In this document: positions 26,275-35,851 of the stretch, piece after piece | Layout of the letters: every line of letters begins with the position of its first letter | Numbering within the stretch: position 1 is the stretch's first letter | Source: Citrobacter koseri ATCC BAA-895 | GTDB lineage: Bacteria; Pseudomonadota; Gammaproteobacteria; Enterobacterales; Enterobacteriaceae | Direction: 5' to 3' | DNA: 64,000 nt | Assembly: GCF_000018045.1 (NCBI RefSeq) | Contig: NC_009792.1 | Coordinates: forward strand, 4,402,001-4,466,000 | Made by a program: the position numbers and the translations under genes | Notes under the pieces: model-generated | What the model was told of the DNA's origin: nothing | Databases searched by the model: none | What the model saw: the letters and a program-made list of their open reading frames with translations, nothing else

Positions 26275-28605
26275 ATGATGAATGATTCTTTCTGCCGCAT
26301 TATCGCGGGTGAAATTCAGGCACGCGCCGAACAGGTAGACGCTGCCGTTCGCCTGCTTGACGAAGGGAACACCGTGCCGTTTATCGCACGTTATCGTAAG
26401 GAGATCACCGGCGGGCTGGATGACACGCAATTGCGTAATCTGGAGACCCGTCTGGGATATCTGCGTGAACTGGAAGACAGACGTCAGGCCATTCTCAAGT
26501 CCATTTCCGAGCAAGGCAAGCTGACCGATGAGCTGGCTAACGCCATCAACGGCACGTTAAGTAAGACCGAACTCGAAGACCTCTACCTGCCCTACAAACC
26601 CAAGCGTCGCACGCGCGGGCAAATCGCCATCGAAGCCGGACTTGAACCGCTGGCCGACCTGCTGTGGACAGACCCGTCCCACACCCCGGAAACGGAAGCG
26701 GCAAAATACATCGACGCTGACAACGGCGTGGCGGACGCCAAAGCAGCCCTTGATGGCGCGCGCTATATTCTGATGGAGCGTTTTGCCGAAGACGCGGCGC
26801 TGCTGGCGAAAGTGCGCGATTATCTGTGGAAGAACGCCCACCTGGTCGCGACCGTCGTAAGCGGCAAAGAGGAGGAAGGGGCGAAATTCCGAGATTACTT
26901 CGATCATCACGAACCAATCGCCACCGTCCCTTCACACCGTGCGCTGGCGATGTTCCGTGGCCGCAACGAAGGCGTGCTGCAACTGTCGCTGAATGCCGAC
27001 CCGCAATTCGATGAGCCGCCCAAAGAGAGCCACTGCGAGCAGATCATCCAGGATCACCTCGGCCTGCGTCTGAACAACGCTCCGGCGGATAGCTGGCGCA
27101 AAGGCGTGGTGAGCTGGACATGGCGTATAAAAGTCCTGATGCATCTCGAAACCGAACTGATGGGCACCGTGCGTGAACGCGCGGAAGATGAAGCCATTAA
27201 CGTCTTTGCCCGCAACCTCCACGATCTGCTGATGGCGGCGCCTGCTGGCCTGCGCGCGACTATGGGTCTCGATCCGGGTCTGCGTACCGGCGTGAAGGTC
27301 GCTGTAGTGGACGGCACCGGTAAACTGGTCGCCACCGACACCATTTATCCACATACCGGTCAGGCAGCTAAAGCTGCGGTGGCGGTTGCCGCGCTGTGCG
27401 AAAAACACAACGTTGAGCTGGTGGCGATTGGTAACGGCACGGCATCGCGCGAAACCGAGCGCTTCTTCCTCGACGTGCAGAAACAGTTCCCGAAAGTGAC
27501 GGCGCAGAAAGTGATCGTCAGCGAAGCCGGAGCATCGGTGTATTCCGCTTCCGAGCTGGCGGCGCTGGAGTTCCCGGATCTGGACGTTTCGCTGCGCGGC
27601 GCGGTCTCTATCGCCCGTCGTCTGCAAGACCCACTGGCAGAGCTGGTGAAAATCGATCCGAAATCCATCGGCGTCGGCCAGTATCAGCACGACGTCAGCC
27701 AGACCCAGCTTGCCCGTAAGCTGGATGCCGTTGTGGAAGACTGCGTAAACGCCGTCGGCGTCGATCTCAATACCGCGTCCGTACCGTTACTGACCCGCGT
27801 GGCAGGCTTAACGCGCATGATGGCGCAGAATATCGTCGCCTGGCGTGATGAAAACGGTCAGTTCCAGAACCGCCAGCAGTTGCTGAAAGTGAGCCGTCTG
27901 GGGCCGAAAGCCTTTGAACAGTGCGCGGGCTTCCTGCGCATCAACCACGGCGATAACCCGCTGGATGCCTCTACCGTTCACCCGGAAGCCTACCCGGTGG
28001 TCGAGCGTATTCTTGCCGCCACCCAACAGGCGCTGAAAGCGCTGATGGGCAACAGCAGCGAGCTACGCAATTTGAAAGCGGTGGATTTCACCGACGACAA
28101 ATTCGGCGTGCCAACCGTTACCGACATCATCAAAGAGCTGGAAAAACCGGGCCGCGACCCGCGTCCAGAGTTCAAAACCGCGCAGTTTGCTGATGGCGTA
28201 GAAACCATGAACGATCTGCAACCGGGCATGATTCTGGAAGGCGCCGTAACCAACGTCACCAACTTTGGCGCGTTTGTGGATATCGGCGTACATCAGGACG
28301 GTCTGGTGCACATCTCTTCCCTGTCGAATAAGTTCGTCGAAGATCCACACACCGTGGTGAAAGCGGGCGACATCGTGAAGGTGAAAGTGCTGGAGGTTGA
28401 CCTGCAACGTAAGCGCATCGCGCTGACCATGCGTCTGGACGAGCAGCCGGGTGAAACCAACGCCCGTCGCGGCGGCGGCAACGATCGCGCCCAGGGCAAC
28501 CGCCCGGCGGCAAAAGCGGCGAAGCCGCGTGGTCGTGATGCGCAGCCTGCGGGCAACAGCGCCATGATGGACGCGCTGGCGGCCGCAATGGGTAAAAAAC
28601 GCTAA
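26275..28605 (+). CDS. yhgF: Tex/YhgF, S1-domain RNA-binding transcription accessory protein
   Basis: A 776-residue Tex-family protein beginning MMNDSFCRIIAGEIQ; an upstream in-frame ATG at 26218 lacks homology. Order: helical N-terminal region, YqgF/RNase H-like domain (L-D-P-G-L-R-T-G-V-K near 330), helix-hairpin-helix repeats (near 500-560), and an S1 domain (G-M-I-L-E-G-A-V-T-N-V-T-N-F-G near 650). The tail is R/G/A-rich, three residues longer than in E. coli. Family members bind RNA and affect toxin and stress gene expression. Confidence 0.95.
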   Translation: MMNDSFCRIIAGEIQARAEQVDAAVRLLDEGNTVPFIARYRKEITGGLDDTQLRNLETRLGYLRELEDRRQAILKSISEQGKLTDELANAINGTLSKTELEDLYLPYKPKRRTRGQIAIEAGLEPLADLLWTDPSHTPETEAAKYIDADNGVADAKAALDGARYILMERFAEDAALLAKVRDYLWKNAHLVATVVSGKEEEGAKFRDYFDHHEPIATVPSHRALAMFRGRNEGVLQLSLNADPQFDEPPKESHCEQIIQDHLGLRLNNAPADSWRKGVVSWTWRIKVLMHLETELMGTVRERAEDEAINVFARNLHDLLMAAPAGLRATMGLDPGLRTGVKVAVVDGTGKLVATDTIYPHTGQAAKAAVAVAALCEKHNVELVAIGNGTASRETERFFLDVQKQFPKVTAQKVIVSEAGASVYSASELAALEFPDLDVSLRGAVSIARRLQDPLAELVKIDPKSIGVGQYQHDVSQTQLARKLDAVVEDCVNAVGVDLNTASVPLLTRVAGLTRMMAQNIVAWRDENGQFQNRQQLLKVSRLGPKAFEQCAGFLRINHGDNPLDASTVHPEAYPVVERILAATQQALKALMGNSSELRNLKAVDFTDDKFGVPTVTDIIKELEKPGRDPRPEFKTAQFADGVETMNDLQPGMILEGAVTNVTNFGAFVDIGVHQDGLVHISSLSNKFVEDPHTVVKAGDIVKVKVLEVDLQRKRIALTMRLDEQPGETNARRGGGNDRAQGNRPAAKAAKPRGRDAQPAGNSAMMDALAAAMGKKR

Positions 28606-28619
28606 TCAAGCCTTATGCT

Positions 28620-28657
28620 TGTAGGCCGGATGAGGTATCTATACCGCCATCCGGCCG
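28620..28657. repeat. REP element downstream of tex
   Basis: GTAGGCCGGATGAGG..CCGCCATCCGGCC palindrome, 15 bases after the tex stop. Confidence 0.88.
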
Positions 28658-28826
28658 TTATATTTGAAATTAACAATTAAATCTTACGAATTAAATTGCT
28701 TAATTCATTACCCGCCTGTTGCCAGTACTGGTAATTATCAATTCATTAACAGATGAAACCTTAATTAAACATTAGCAACGCTGAATAATGTTTAAATCAA
28801 CACGTTCTTTTTAAGACGAATAAATG

Positions 28827-28840
28827 TTGAGCCATGTCAA
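28827..28840. promoter_or_regulatory. FNR-like site upstream of feoA
   Basis: TTGAGCCATGTCAA keeps the TTGA-N6-TCAA symmetry of FNR sites. feo is known to be induced without oxygen by FNR in E. coli. The site is about 77 bases upstream of the Fur-like box. Confidence 0.55.
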
Positions 28841-28900
28841 AACTGACTCAATTTATTATCCATTTCTACATTCCGTCACATTTTAATCATTGATGATAAA

Positions 28901-28921
28901 AACCATTCTCATTATCATTGT
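28901..28921. promoter_or_regulatory. Fur box upstream of feoA
   Basis: Three tandem hexamers CATTCT-CATTAT-CATTGT (28904-28921) fit the repeated GATAAT/ATTATC pattern bound by Fur. Iron-loaded Fur represses feo in relatives. Confidence 0.65.
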
Positions 28922-29030
28922 CTTGTTGATTATTTAATCTTTCTTTCGTTGGCTAATCATCTGGTCTTATGCCGCCTTCTGAGCGCGCATGAGGTATACG
29001 TCCAGTTAGCGAGAAACAAGTAGGCCCCCT

Positions 29031-29258
29031 ATGCAATTCATTCCAGACACGGCGTGGAAAATTACCGGCTTTTCCCATGAAATCAGCCCGGCATACCGTC
29101 AGAAACTGCTTTCACTCGGCATGTTGCCAGGTTCTTCATTTAACGTAGTGCGCGTCGCCCCATTAGGCGATCCTATTCATATCGAAACTCGCCGCGTGAG
29201 CCTGGTATTACGTAAGAAAGATCTGGCGTTATTAGAAGTGGAAGCGGTTTCCTGTTAA
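29031..29258 (+). CDS. feoA: FeoA, ferrous iron transport accessory protein
   Basis: A 75-residue cytoplasmic SH3-fold protein with the family motif L-S-L-G-M-L-P-G-S and R-R-V-S-L-V-L-R. It is needed for FeoB activity, probably through the G domain. First gene of feoABC; 18 bases precede feoB. Confidence 0.97.
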   Translation: MQFIPDTAWKITGFSHEISPAYRQKLLSLGMLPGSSFNVVRVAPLGDPIHIETRRVSLVLRKKDLALLEVEAVSC

Positions 29259-29276
29259 TTCGGTGAGTCTATAAAA

Positions 29277-31595
29277 ATGAAAAAATTAACCATTGGTTTA
29301 ATTGGTAATCCAAATTCCGGCAAGACAACATTATTTAACCAGCTCACCGGCGCGCGTCAGCGTGTGGGGAACTGGGCGGGTGTTACCGTTGAACGCAAAG
29401 AAGGTCAGTTCGCAACAACCGACCATCAGGTCACGCTGGTCGATTTACCCGGCACCTATTCACTGACCACCATTTCGTCACAAACTTCCCTCGATGAGCA
29501 AATCGCCTGCCATTACATTCTGAGCGGCGACGCAGACCTGCTGATCAACGTGGTGGATGCCTCTAACCTTGAGCGCAACCTCTACCTGACGCTGCAACTG
29601 CTTGAGCTGGGCATTCCCTGCATTGTGGCGCTCAACATGCTCGACATCGCGGAGAAACAGCAGGTTCGCATTGATATCGACGCGCTGTCCGCACGCCTTG
29701 GTTGCCCGGTTGTGCCGTTGGTTTCCACGCGCGGCCGTGGGATTGAAGCCCTGAAACTGGCTATCGATCGCTATAAAGAAAACGAAAACGTTGAGCTGGT
29801 ACATTATGCCCGGCCGTTGCTGCGCGAGGCCGAATCGCTGGCCGACGTCATGGCGGCGGATATGCCGGCGCAACAGCGCCGCTGGCTGGGCTTGCAGATG
29901 CTGGAAGGCGATATCTACAGCCGCGTTTACGCCGGTAATGCCGCGCAAAACCTTGAGGCGTCGCTCACTCGCCTGAGCAAAGAGATGGATGACCCGGCGC
30001 TACACATCGCTGATGCGCGTTATCAGTGCATCGCCGCGATTTGCGACGTGGTCAGCAACACCCTGACGGCGGAACCCAGCCGTTTCACCGCAGCGGTAGA
30101 TAAGGTCATCCTGAACCGTTTCCTCGGGTTGCCGATTTTCCTGTTCGTCATGTACCTGATGTTCCTGCTCGCCATTAACATTGGCGGCGCGCTGCAACCG
30201 CTGTTCGACGTGGGTTCCGTGGCGCTCTTTATTCACGGCATCCAGTGGATCGGCTACACGCTGCACTTCCCGGACTGGCTCACCATTTTCCTCGCGCAGG
30301 GGCTGGGCGGCGGTATCAATACCGTTCTGCCGCTGGTGCCGCAGATCGGCATGATGTACCTGTTTCTCTCTTTCCTGGAGGACTCCGGCTACATGGCGCG
30401 CGCGGCGTTCGTTATGGACCGTCTGATGCAGGCACTAGGGCTGCCGGGTAAATCGTTCGTGCCGCTGATTGTCGGCTTTGGCTGTAACGTCCCGTCCGTG
30501 ATGGGCGCCCGTACCCTGGACGCGCCGCGTGAACGCCTGATGACCATTATGATGGCGCCGTTTATGTCCTGCGGCGCACGTCTGGCGATTTTCGCCGTGT
30601 TTGCCGCCGCGTTCTTTGGGCAAAACGGCGCGCTGGCGGTTTTCTCGCTGTATGTGCTGGGTATCGTGATGGCGGTACTGACCGGCCTGATGCTTAAACA
30701 CACGATTATGCGCGGCGAAGCCTCTCCGTTCGTGATGGAACTGCCGGTCTACCATGTGCCGCACATCAAAAGCCTGGTGATCCAGACCTGGCAACGCCTG
30801 AAAGGCTTTGTGCTGCGTGCCGGTAAGGTCATCATCATCGTCAGTATTTTCCTCAGCGCGTTTAACAGCTTCTCCCTGAGCGGAAAAATCGTCGATAACA
30901 TCAACGACTCTGCGCTCGCGTCCATCAGCCGCGTGATTACGCCTGTCTTTAAACCGATTGGCGTTCATGAAGATAACTGGCAGGCGACCGTTGGCCTGTT
31001 CACCGGCGCAATGGCGAAAGAGGTGGTGGTAGGGACGCTGAACACCCTCTATACCGCTGAAAATATTCAGGAAGAAGAGTTTAACCCGGCTGACTTCCAT
31101 CTCGGCGACGAGCTGCTGGGCGCGGTCGATGAAACCTGGCAAAGCCTGAAAGACACCTTCAGCCTTAGCGTACTGGCTAACCCAATCGAAGCCAGCAAAG
31201 GCGACGGTGAAATGGCGACCGGGGCGATGGGCGTGATGGACGCGAAGTTTGGCAGCGCCGCTGCCGCATACAGCTATCTGATTTTCGTTCTGCTGTATGT
31301 ACCGTGCATCTCGGTGATGGGGGCTATCGCGCGTGAATCCAGCCGCGGCTGGATGAGCTTCTCGATTCTGTGGGGGCTGAATATCGCCTACTCGCTGTCT
31401 ACCCTGTTCTATCAGGTTGCAAGCTTTAGCCAGCATCCGACCTATAGCCTGGTCTGCATTCTGGCGGTCATCCTGTTTAACATCGTGGTGCTGGGGCTGT
31501 TACGGCGCGCCCGTAGCCGGGTGGATATCGAACTGCTGGCGACGCGTAAAACGGCCAGCGCCTGCTGCGCAAGCCCTGCCGGTAACTGTCACTAA
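29277..31595 (+). CDS. feoB: FeoB, ferrous iron permease with G domain
   Basis: A 772-residue inner-membrane protein. The N-terminal GTPase shows G1 G10-N-P-N-S-G-K-T17, G3 D-L-P-G near residue 62 and G4 N-M-L-D near 120; a GDI-like domain follows to about 270. The C-terminal part has two Gate motifs rich in Cys/Gly (F-G-C-N-V-P-S-V and Y-V-P-C-I-S-V) within about eight to ten helices. The C-terminal end carries C-C-A-S-P. It imports Fe(II), mainly without oxygen. Confidence 0.98.
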   Translation: MKKLTIGLIGNPNSGKTTLFNQLTGARQRVGNWAGVTVERKEGQFATTDHQVTLVDLPGTYSLTTISSQTSLDEQIACHYILSGDADLLINVVDASNLERNLYLTLQLLELGIPCIVALNMLDIAEKQQVRIDIDALSARLGCPVVPLVSTRGRGIEALKLAIDRYKENENVELVHYARPLLREAESLADVMAADMPAQQRRWLGLQMLEGDIYSRVYAGNAAQNLEASLTRLSKEMDDPALHIADARYQCIAAICDVVSNTLTAEPSRFTAAVDKVILNRFLGLPIFLFVMYLMFLLAINIGGALQPLFDVGSVALFIHGIQWIGYTLHFPDWLTIFLAQGLGGGINTVLPLVPQIGMMYLFLSFLEDSGYMARAAFVMDRLMQALGLPGKSFVPLIVGFGCNVPSVMGARTLDAPRERLMTIMMAPFMSCGARLAIFAVFAAAFFGQNGALAVFSLYVLGIVMAVLTGLMLKHTIMRGEASPFVMELPVYHVPHIKSLVIQTWQRLKGFVLRAGKVIIIVSIFLSAFNSFSLSGKIVDNINDSALASISRVITPVFKPIGVHEDNWQATVGLFTGAMAKEVVVGTLNTLYTAENIQEEEFNPADFHLGDELLGAVDETWQSLKDTFSLSVLANPIEASKGDGEMATGAMGVMDAKFGSAAAAYSYLIFVLLYVPCISVMGAIARESSRGWMSFSILWGLNIAYSLSTLFYQVASFSQHPTYSLVCILAVILFNIVVLGLLRRARSRVDIELLATRKTASACCASPAGNCH

Positions 31596-31606
31596 GGTTG
31601 AGAACA

Positions 31607-31843
31607 ATGGCGTCACTTATTCAGGTTCGTGATTTACTGGCTTTGCAGGGGCGTATGGAGGCAATGCAGATTAGCCGCACGCTGCATACGCCGCAGCCGA
31701 TGATCGACGCGATGCTGAATCAGCTGGAGAATATGGGCAGGGCCGTGCGGATTCAGGAAGATCCCGACGGCTGCCTGTCCGGTAGCTGCAAAAGCTGCCC
31801 GGAAGGAAAAGCCTGTCTCCGGGAGTGGTGGACGTTGCGTTAA
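31607..31843 (+). CDS. feoC: FeoC, Fe-S winged-helix regulator of FeoB
   Basis: A 78-residue winged-helix protein starting at MASLIQVRD; an in-frame TTG nine bases upstream is less likely. Four cysteines, C56, C61, C64 and C70, form the oxygen-sensitive Fe-S site. FeoC binds FeoB and protects it from FtsH proteolysis in Salmonella. It begins 11 bases after feoB. E. coli yhgA, found downstream there, is missing. Confidence 0.96.
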   Translation: MASLIQVRDLLALQGRMEAMQISRTLHTPQPMIDAMLNQLENMGRAVRIQEDPDGCLSGSCKSCPEGKACLREWWTLR

Positions 31844-31848
31844 CGTTA

Positions 31849-31911
31849 TGCCGGATGGCGAACGGTAGCTAACCTGTAGGCCGGATAAGGCGTTTACGCC
31901 GCTATCCGGCA
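31849..31911. repeat. REP pair between feoC and bioH
   Basis: ATGCCGGATGGCG followed by GTAGGCCGGATAAGGCG..CGCTATCCGGC, between convergent feoC and bioH. Confidence 0.9.
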
Positions 31912-31926
31912 CTGCATAGACAATAA

Positions 31927-32697
31927 TTATATCTTCTGCTTTAACGCCATCAACGCCTGACAAAATTCGCCGGGATGCGAAATAAACGGCGCATGGGCGG
32001 CCTTTGCAAACACCTGCGATTCACTCTCCGGCCATGCGGCATCCAGCATCGGCACGACTTTGCGCGGCACCAGACCATCCAGATAACCATACAGACGCAG
32101 GAACGGCATGGTCAGCGATTTAAGCGGCTCGCGCAGGTCGGCCGTTTTCAATATCTCCAGCCCACCGTTCAGTACCGCAACCTCCGGCATCGGCAACGCC
32201 AGCACGGCACTTTTCAGCGTGCGGGCATCCTGACGCGCGGTTTCGGTGCCTAACGTTTGCAGCGCCAGAAAACGTTCCACCGTACGCTGGAAATCTTCGC
32301 TGAGCTGCTGTTGAAATCCCGCCAGGATATCCGGCTTAATACCCGGCCACGCTTCGCGAGCGCTGAAACAGGGCGATGACGCGACGGTCACCAGCGCCTG
32401 AACGCGTTCAGGATGGGTTAACGCCACCTGGCTCGCCACCAGCCCTCCCAGACTCCAGCCAAGCCAGACGGCTTTATCAGGCGCCTGTTTCAGCACATGC
32501 TTCGCCATCTGCTCCAGCGACATCGCGCCAAAACCCTGGCTGCGGCCAAATCCGGGTAAATCGACAAGATGCAGCGTGAAATGCGCGCTGAGTTCCTCAC
32601 GAATGCAATTCCAGACTTCCGCATTCAGTCCCCATCCGTGCAGCAGCACAAGATGGCAATTTCCCTGACCTTCAGTCTGCCACCAGATGTCATTCAT
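31927..32697 (-). CDS. bioH: BioH, pimeloyl-[ACP] methyl ester carboxylesterase
   Basis: An alpha/beta hydrolase of 256 residues that removes the methyl group from pimeloyl-ACP methyl ester, ending the disguised fatty-acid cycle of biotin synthesis. Catalytic S82 lies in G-W-S-L-G-G; the Asp in Y-L-D-G-L-V-P near 207 and the His in A-A-H-A-P-F near 235 complete the triad. It stands apart from the bioABFCD operon and faces away from gntX. Confidence 0.97.
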   Translation of the reverse strand: MNDIWWQTEGQGNCHLVLLHGWGLNAEVWNCIREELSAHFTLHLVDLPGFGRSQGFGAMSLEQMAKHVLKQAPDKAVWLGWSLGGLVASQVALTHPERVQALVTVASSPCFSAREAWPGIKPDILAGFQQQLSEDFQRTVERFLALQTLGTETARQDARTLKSAVLALPMPEVAVLNGGLEILKTADLREPLKSLTMPFLRLYGYLDGLVPRKVVPMLDAAWPESESQVFAKAAHAPFISHPGEFCQALMALKQKI

Positions 32698-32720
32698 CAG
32701 TTACTGTTCTCTTTTGGCTA

Positions 32721-33418
<698 letters not shown>

Positions 33419-33476
33419 AGCCTCGATGATGGGCGTATTATAACCAAGTAAAATAGTCAACTATTAGGCCATTACT

Positions 33477-34052
33477 ATGATCCATATTTCCGATGCTGCA
33501 CAAGCGCACTTTGCCAAACTGCTGGCAAATCAGGAAGAAGGGACACAAATCCGCGTATTTGTGATCAATCCCGGTACGCCTAACGCTGAATGCGGCGTTT
33601 CTTATTGTCCGCCGGACGCCGTGGAAGCAAGCGACACTGCCCTGAAATTTGACCTGCTGACCGCTTATGTTGATGAACTGAGCGCGCCGTATCTGGAAGA
33701 TGCCGAGATCGATTTCGTCACCGATCAGCTGGGTTCTCAGCTGACGCTGAAAGCGCCAAACGCCAAAATGCGTAAGGTTGCTGATGATGCGCCGCTGATG
33801 GAACGTGTGGAGTACATGCTGCAATCGCAGATCAACCCGCAGCTTGCCGGTCACGGCGGTCGCGTCTCTCTGATGGAGATCACCGACGAAGGCTACGCCA
33901 TTTTGCAGTTTGGCGGCGGCTGTAACGGTTGCTCGATGGTCGATGTGACCCTGAAAGAAGGGATCGAGAAGCAGCTGCTGAATGAATTCCCTGAGCTGAA
34001 AGGCGTTCGCGATCTGACCGAACACCAGCGCGGCGAGCACTCTTACTACTAA
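33477..34052 (+). CDS. nfuA: NfuA, Fe-S biogenesis protein
   Basis: A 191-residue dimer with an N-terminal degenerate A-type carrier domain (lacking the usual three cysteines) and a C-terminal Nfu domain whose C149-N-G-C152 holds a 4Fe-4S cluster. It delivers clusters to aconitase, LipA and others under oxidative stress or iron limitation. It is followed by REPs. Confidence 0.97.
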   Translation: MIHISDAAQAHFAKLLANQEEGTQIRVFVINPGTPNAECGVSYCPPDAVEASDTALKFDLLTAYVDELSAPYLEDAEIDFVTDQLGSQLTLKAPNAKMRKVADDAPLMERVEYMLQSQINPQLAGHGGRVSLMEITDEGYAILQFGGGCNGCSMVDVTLKEGIEKQLLNEFPELKGVRDLTEHQRGEHSYY

Positions 34053-34057
34053 GATTC

Positions 34058-34136
34058 TGCCCGGTGGCGCGTCGCTTACCGGGCCTACAATGCATATCCC
34101 GTAGGCCGGATAAGGCGTTTACGCCGCCATCCGGCG
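34058..34136. repeat. REP pair downstream of nfuA
   Basis: A GCCCGGTGGCGC..TTACCGGGCCTAC unit and a GTAGGCCGGATAAGGCG..CGCCATCCGGCG unit, typical BIME layout. Confidence 0.9.
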
Positions 34137-34211
34137 TGATGATATCTTCCGCTTTTCCCCTTCGATAACATGACCTGCCTCTCATAATTTAAATTTTGCC
34201 TGCCAGGGTGA

Positions 34212-34241
34212 TTCTCAATCGCTATATGTTACCCGTATCAT
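34212..34241 (+). promoter_or_regulatory. gntT promoter overlapped by GntR operator
   Basis: TTCTCA (34212-34217), an 18-base spacer and TATCAT (34236-34241) form a plausible promoter. ATGTTACCCGTATCAT at 34226-34241 matches the GntR operator pattern and covers the -10. GntR-type repression of gntT through a -10 site is known in E. coli. Confidence 0.7.
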
Positions 34242-34366
34242 TCATATGGGCACCAAACATCCCCATAACAGCCGACTAAACCAGATAGTGTTAAAGTCAA
34301 TCAGTGTTGGTGCCGTTACGCTTCTGTTCCCGGTTGGGGCAAGCGGAATTTTTCGTCGACACACCG

Positions 34367-34382
34367 ACGTTACCCATAACAA
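34367..34382. promoter_or_regulatory. Second GntR operator in the gntT leader
   Basis: ACGTTACCCATAACAA keeps the GTTACC-N-TAAC core of GntR operators. E. coli gntT also has a second downstream operator within the transcribed leader. This one overlaps the ribosome-site region ahead of the start at 34402. Confidence 0.6.
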
Positions 34383-34401
34383 ATGAAAGGCCAGGTAAAT
34401 C

Positions 34402-35718
34402 ATGCCATTAGTCATCGTCGCTATCGGTGTAATTTTGTTATTACTCCTGATGATCCGCTTCAAAATGAACGGTTTCATCGCTCTCGTCCTGGTGGCACTT
34501 GCTGTTGGATTGATGCAAGGAATGCCGCTGGATAAAGTCATTGGCTCTATTAAAGCTGGTGTTGGTGGTACTCTTGGTAGCCTCGCCCTGATTATGGGTT
34601 TCGGCGCCATGCTGGGCAAAATGCTGGCAGACTGCGGCGGCGCACAGCGCATCGCGACCACGCTGATTGCCAAATTTGGTAAAAAACACATCCAGTGGGC
34701 AGTGGTATTAACCGGCTTCACGGTAGGTTTCGCACTGTTCTATGAAGTGGGTTTCGTGCTGATGCTGCCGCTGGTATTCACCATCGCAGCGGCGGCCAGC
34801 ATTCCTTTGCTGTATGTCGGCGTACCGATGGCGGCAGCGCTGTCCGTTACCCACGGCTTCCTGCCTCCGCACCCGGGCCCGACCGCTATCGCCACGATCT
34901 TCCACGCCGATATGGGTAAAACCCTGCTGTTCGGTACGATTCTGGCTATCCCGACCGTAATTCTCGCTGGCCCGGTATTTGCCCGCTTCCTGAAAGGCAT
35001 CGATAAGCCGATCCCGGAAGGTCTGTACAGCGCAAAAAACTTTACTGAAGAAGAGATGCCTGGCTTTGGCGTCAGCGTCTGGACTTCTCTGGTGCCGGTT
35101 ATTTTAATGGCCATGCGCGCCGTTGCAGAAATGGTGCTGCCAAAAGGTCATGCCTTCCTGCCGGTTGCTGAGTTCTTTGGCGACCCGGTAATGGCAACGC
35201 TGATTGCGGTACTGATTGCGATGTTTACGTTCGGTCTGAACCGTGGCCGCTCAATGGATCAGATTAACGACACGCTGGGTTCCTCAATCAAAATCATCGC
35301 GATGATGCTGCTGATCATCGGCGGCGGCGGCGCGTTTAAGCAGGTACTGGTTGATAGCGGCGTAGACAAATACATCGCGTCCATGATGAACGAAACCAAC
35401 GTTTCTCCGCTGTTCATGGCATGGTCCATCGCAGCCGTACTGCGTATCGCGCTCGGTTCTGCCACCGTGGCCGCAATTACCGCGGGTGGTATCGTGGCGC
35501 CGCTGATTGCGACGACGGGCGTAAGCCCTGAGCTGATGGTTATCGCCGTCGGTTCCGGTAGCGTCATTTTCTCTCACGTAAACGATCCAGGCTTCTGGCT
35601 GTTCAAAGAGTATTTCAACCTGACCATCGGCGAAACCATCAAGTCCTGGTCAATGCTGGAAACCATTATCTCCGTCTGCGGCCTGATTGGGTGTCTGCTG
35701 CTGGGAATGGTGGTGTAA
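34402..35718 (+). CDS. gntT: High-affinity gluconate transporter GntT
   Basis: A 438-residue GntP-family symporter with about 12 to 14 hydrophobic segments. Conserved features include G-F-L-P-P-H-P-G-P near residue 152 and F-S-H-V-N-D-P-G-F-W near 392. It imports gluconate with protons and is the GntI high-affinity carrier, under GntR and CRP in E. coli. Its regulator gntR lies 26 kb away at 61396-62391. It converges on malQ across a shared terminator. Confidence 0.97.
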   Translation: MPLVIVAIGVILLLLLMIRFKMNGFIALVLVALAVGLMQGMPLDKVIGSIKAGVGGTLGSLALIMGFGAMLGKMLADCGGAQRIATTLIAKFGKKHIQWAVVLTGFTVGFALFYEVGFVLMLPLVFTIAAAASIPLLYVGVPMAAALSVTHGFLPPHPGPTAIATIFHADMGKTLLFGTILAIPTVILAGPVFARFLKGIDKPIPEGLYSAKNFTEEEMPGFGVSVWTSLVPVILMAMRAVAEMVLPKGHAFLPVAEFFGDPVMATLIAVLIAMFTFGLNRGRSMDQINDTLGSSIKIIAMMLLIIGGGGAFKQVLVDSGVDKYIASMMNETNVSPLFMAWSIAAVLRIALGSATVAAITAGGIVAPLIATTGVSPELMVIAVGSGSVIFSHVNDPGFWLFKEYFNLTIGETIKSWSMLETIISVCGLIGCLLLGMVV

Positions 35719-35729
35719 CCGAGACGGCC

Positions 35730-35808
35730 TGTAGGCCGGATAAGGCAAAGCCGCCATCCGGCAATGTGCGCCAGAATTGCCTGATGGCGCTGCGCTTATC
35801 AGGCCTAC
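35730..35808. repeat. REP pair between gntT and malQ
   Basis: A GTAGGCCGGATAAGG..CCGCCATCCGGC unit, then a diverged GCCTGATGGCGC..TTATCAGGCCTAC unit, both in the convergent gap. Confidence 0.88.
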
Positions 35809-35820
35809 GTGTTGTCACCA

Positions 35821-35851
35821 TAAAAAAGCCGGGAATTTCCCGGCTTTTTTT
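35821..35851. terminator. Bidirectional terminator between gntT and malQ
   Basis: AAAAAAGCCGGGAA and TTCCCGGCTTTTTT form a perfect palindromic hairpin with A and T tracts on both sides. The T tract overlaps the malQ stop codon (35850-35852). Confidence 0.92.

Larger units (their letters stand above)
28606..29030. other. Intergenic region tex-feoA with feo control sites
   Basis: 425 bases: a REP at the left, then an AT-rich stretch with FNR-like and Fur-like sites (listed separately). No coding frame with homology is visible. No confident -35/-10 was identified. Confidence 0.6.
34053..34401. other. Intergenic region nfuA-gntT
   Basis: 349 bases. Left part holds the REP pair; the right part holds the gntT promoter, two GntR operators and a long leader. 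No extra gene is visible. Confidence 0.7.

Noticed and set aside
30435..31436. 333-codon frame antisense to feoB
   Set aside because: Fully inside feoB, H/Q/R-rich, with no domain; a shadow frame.
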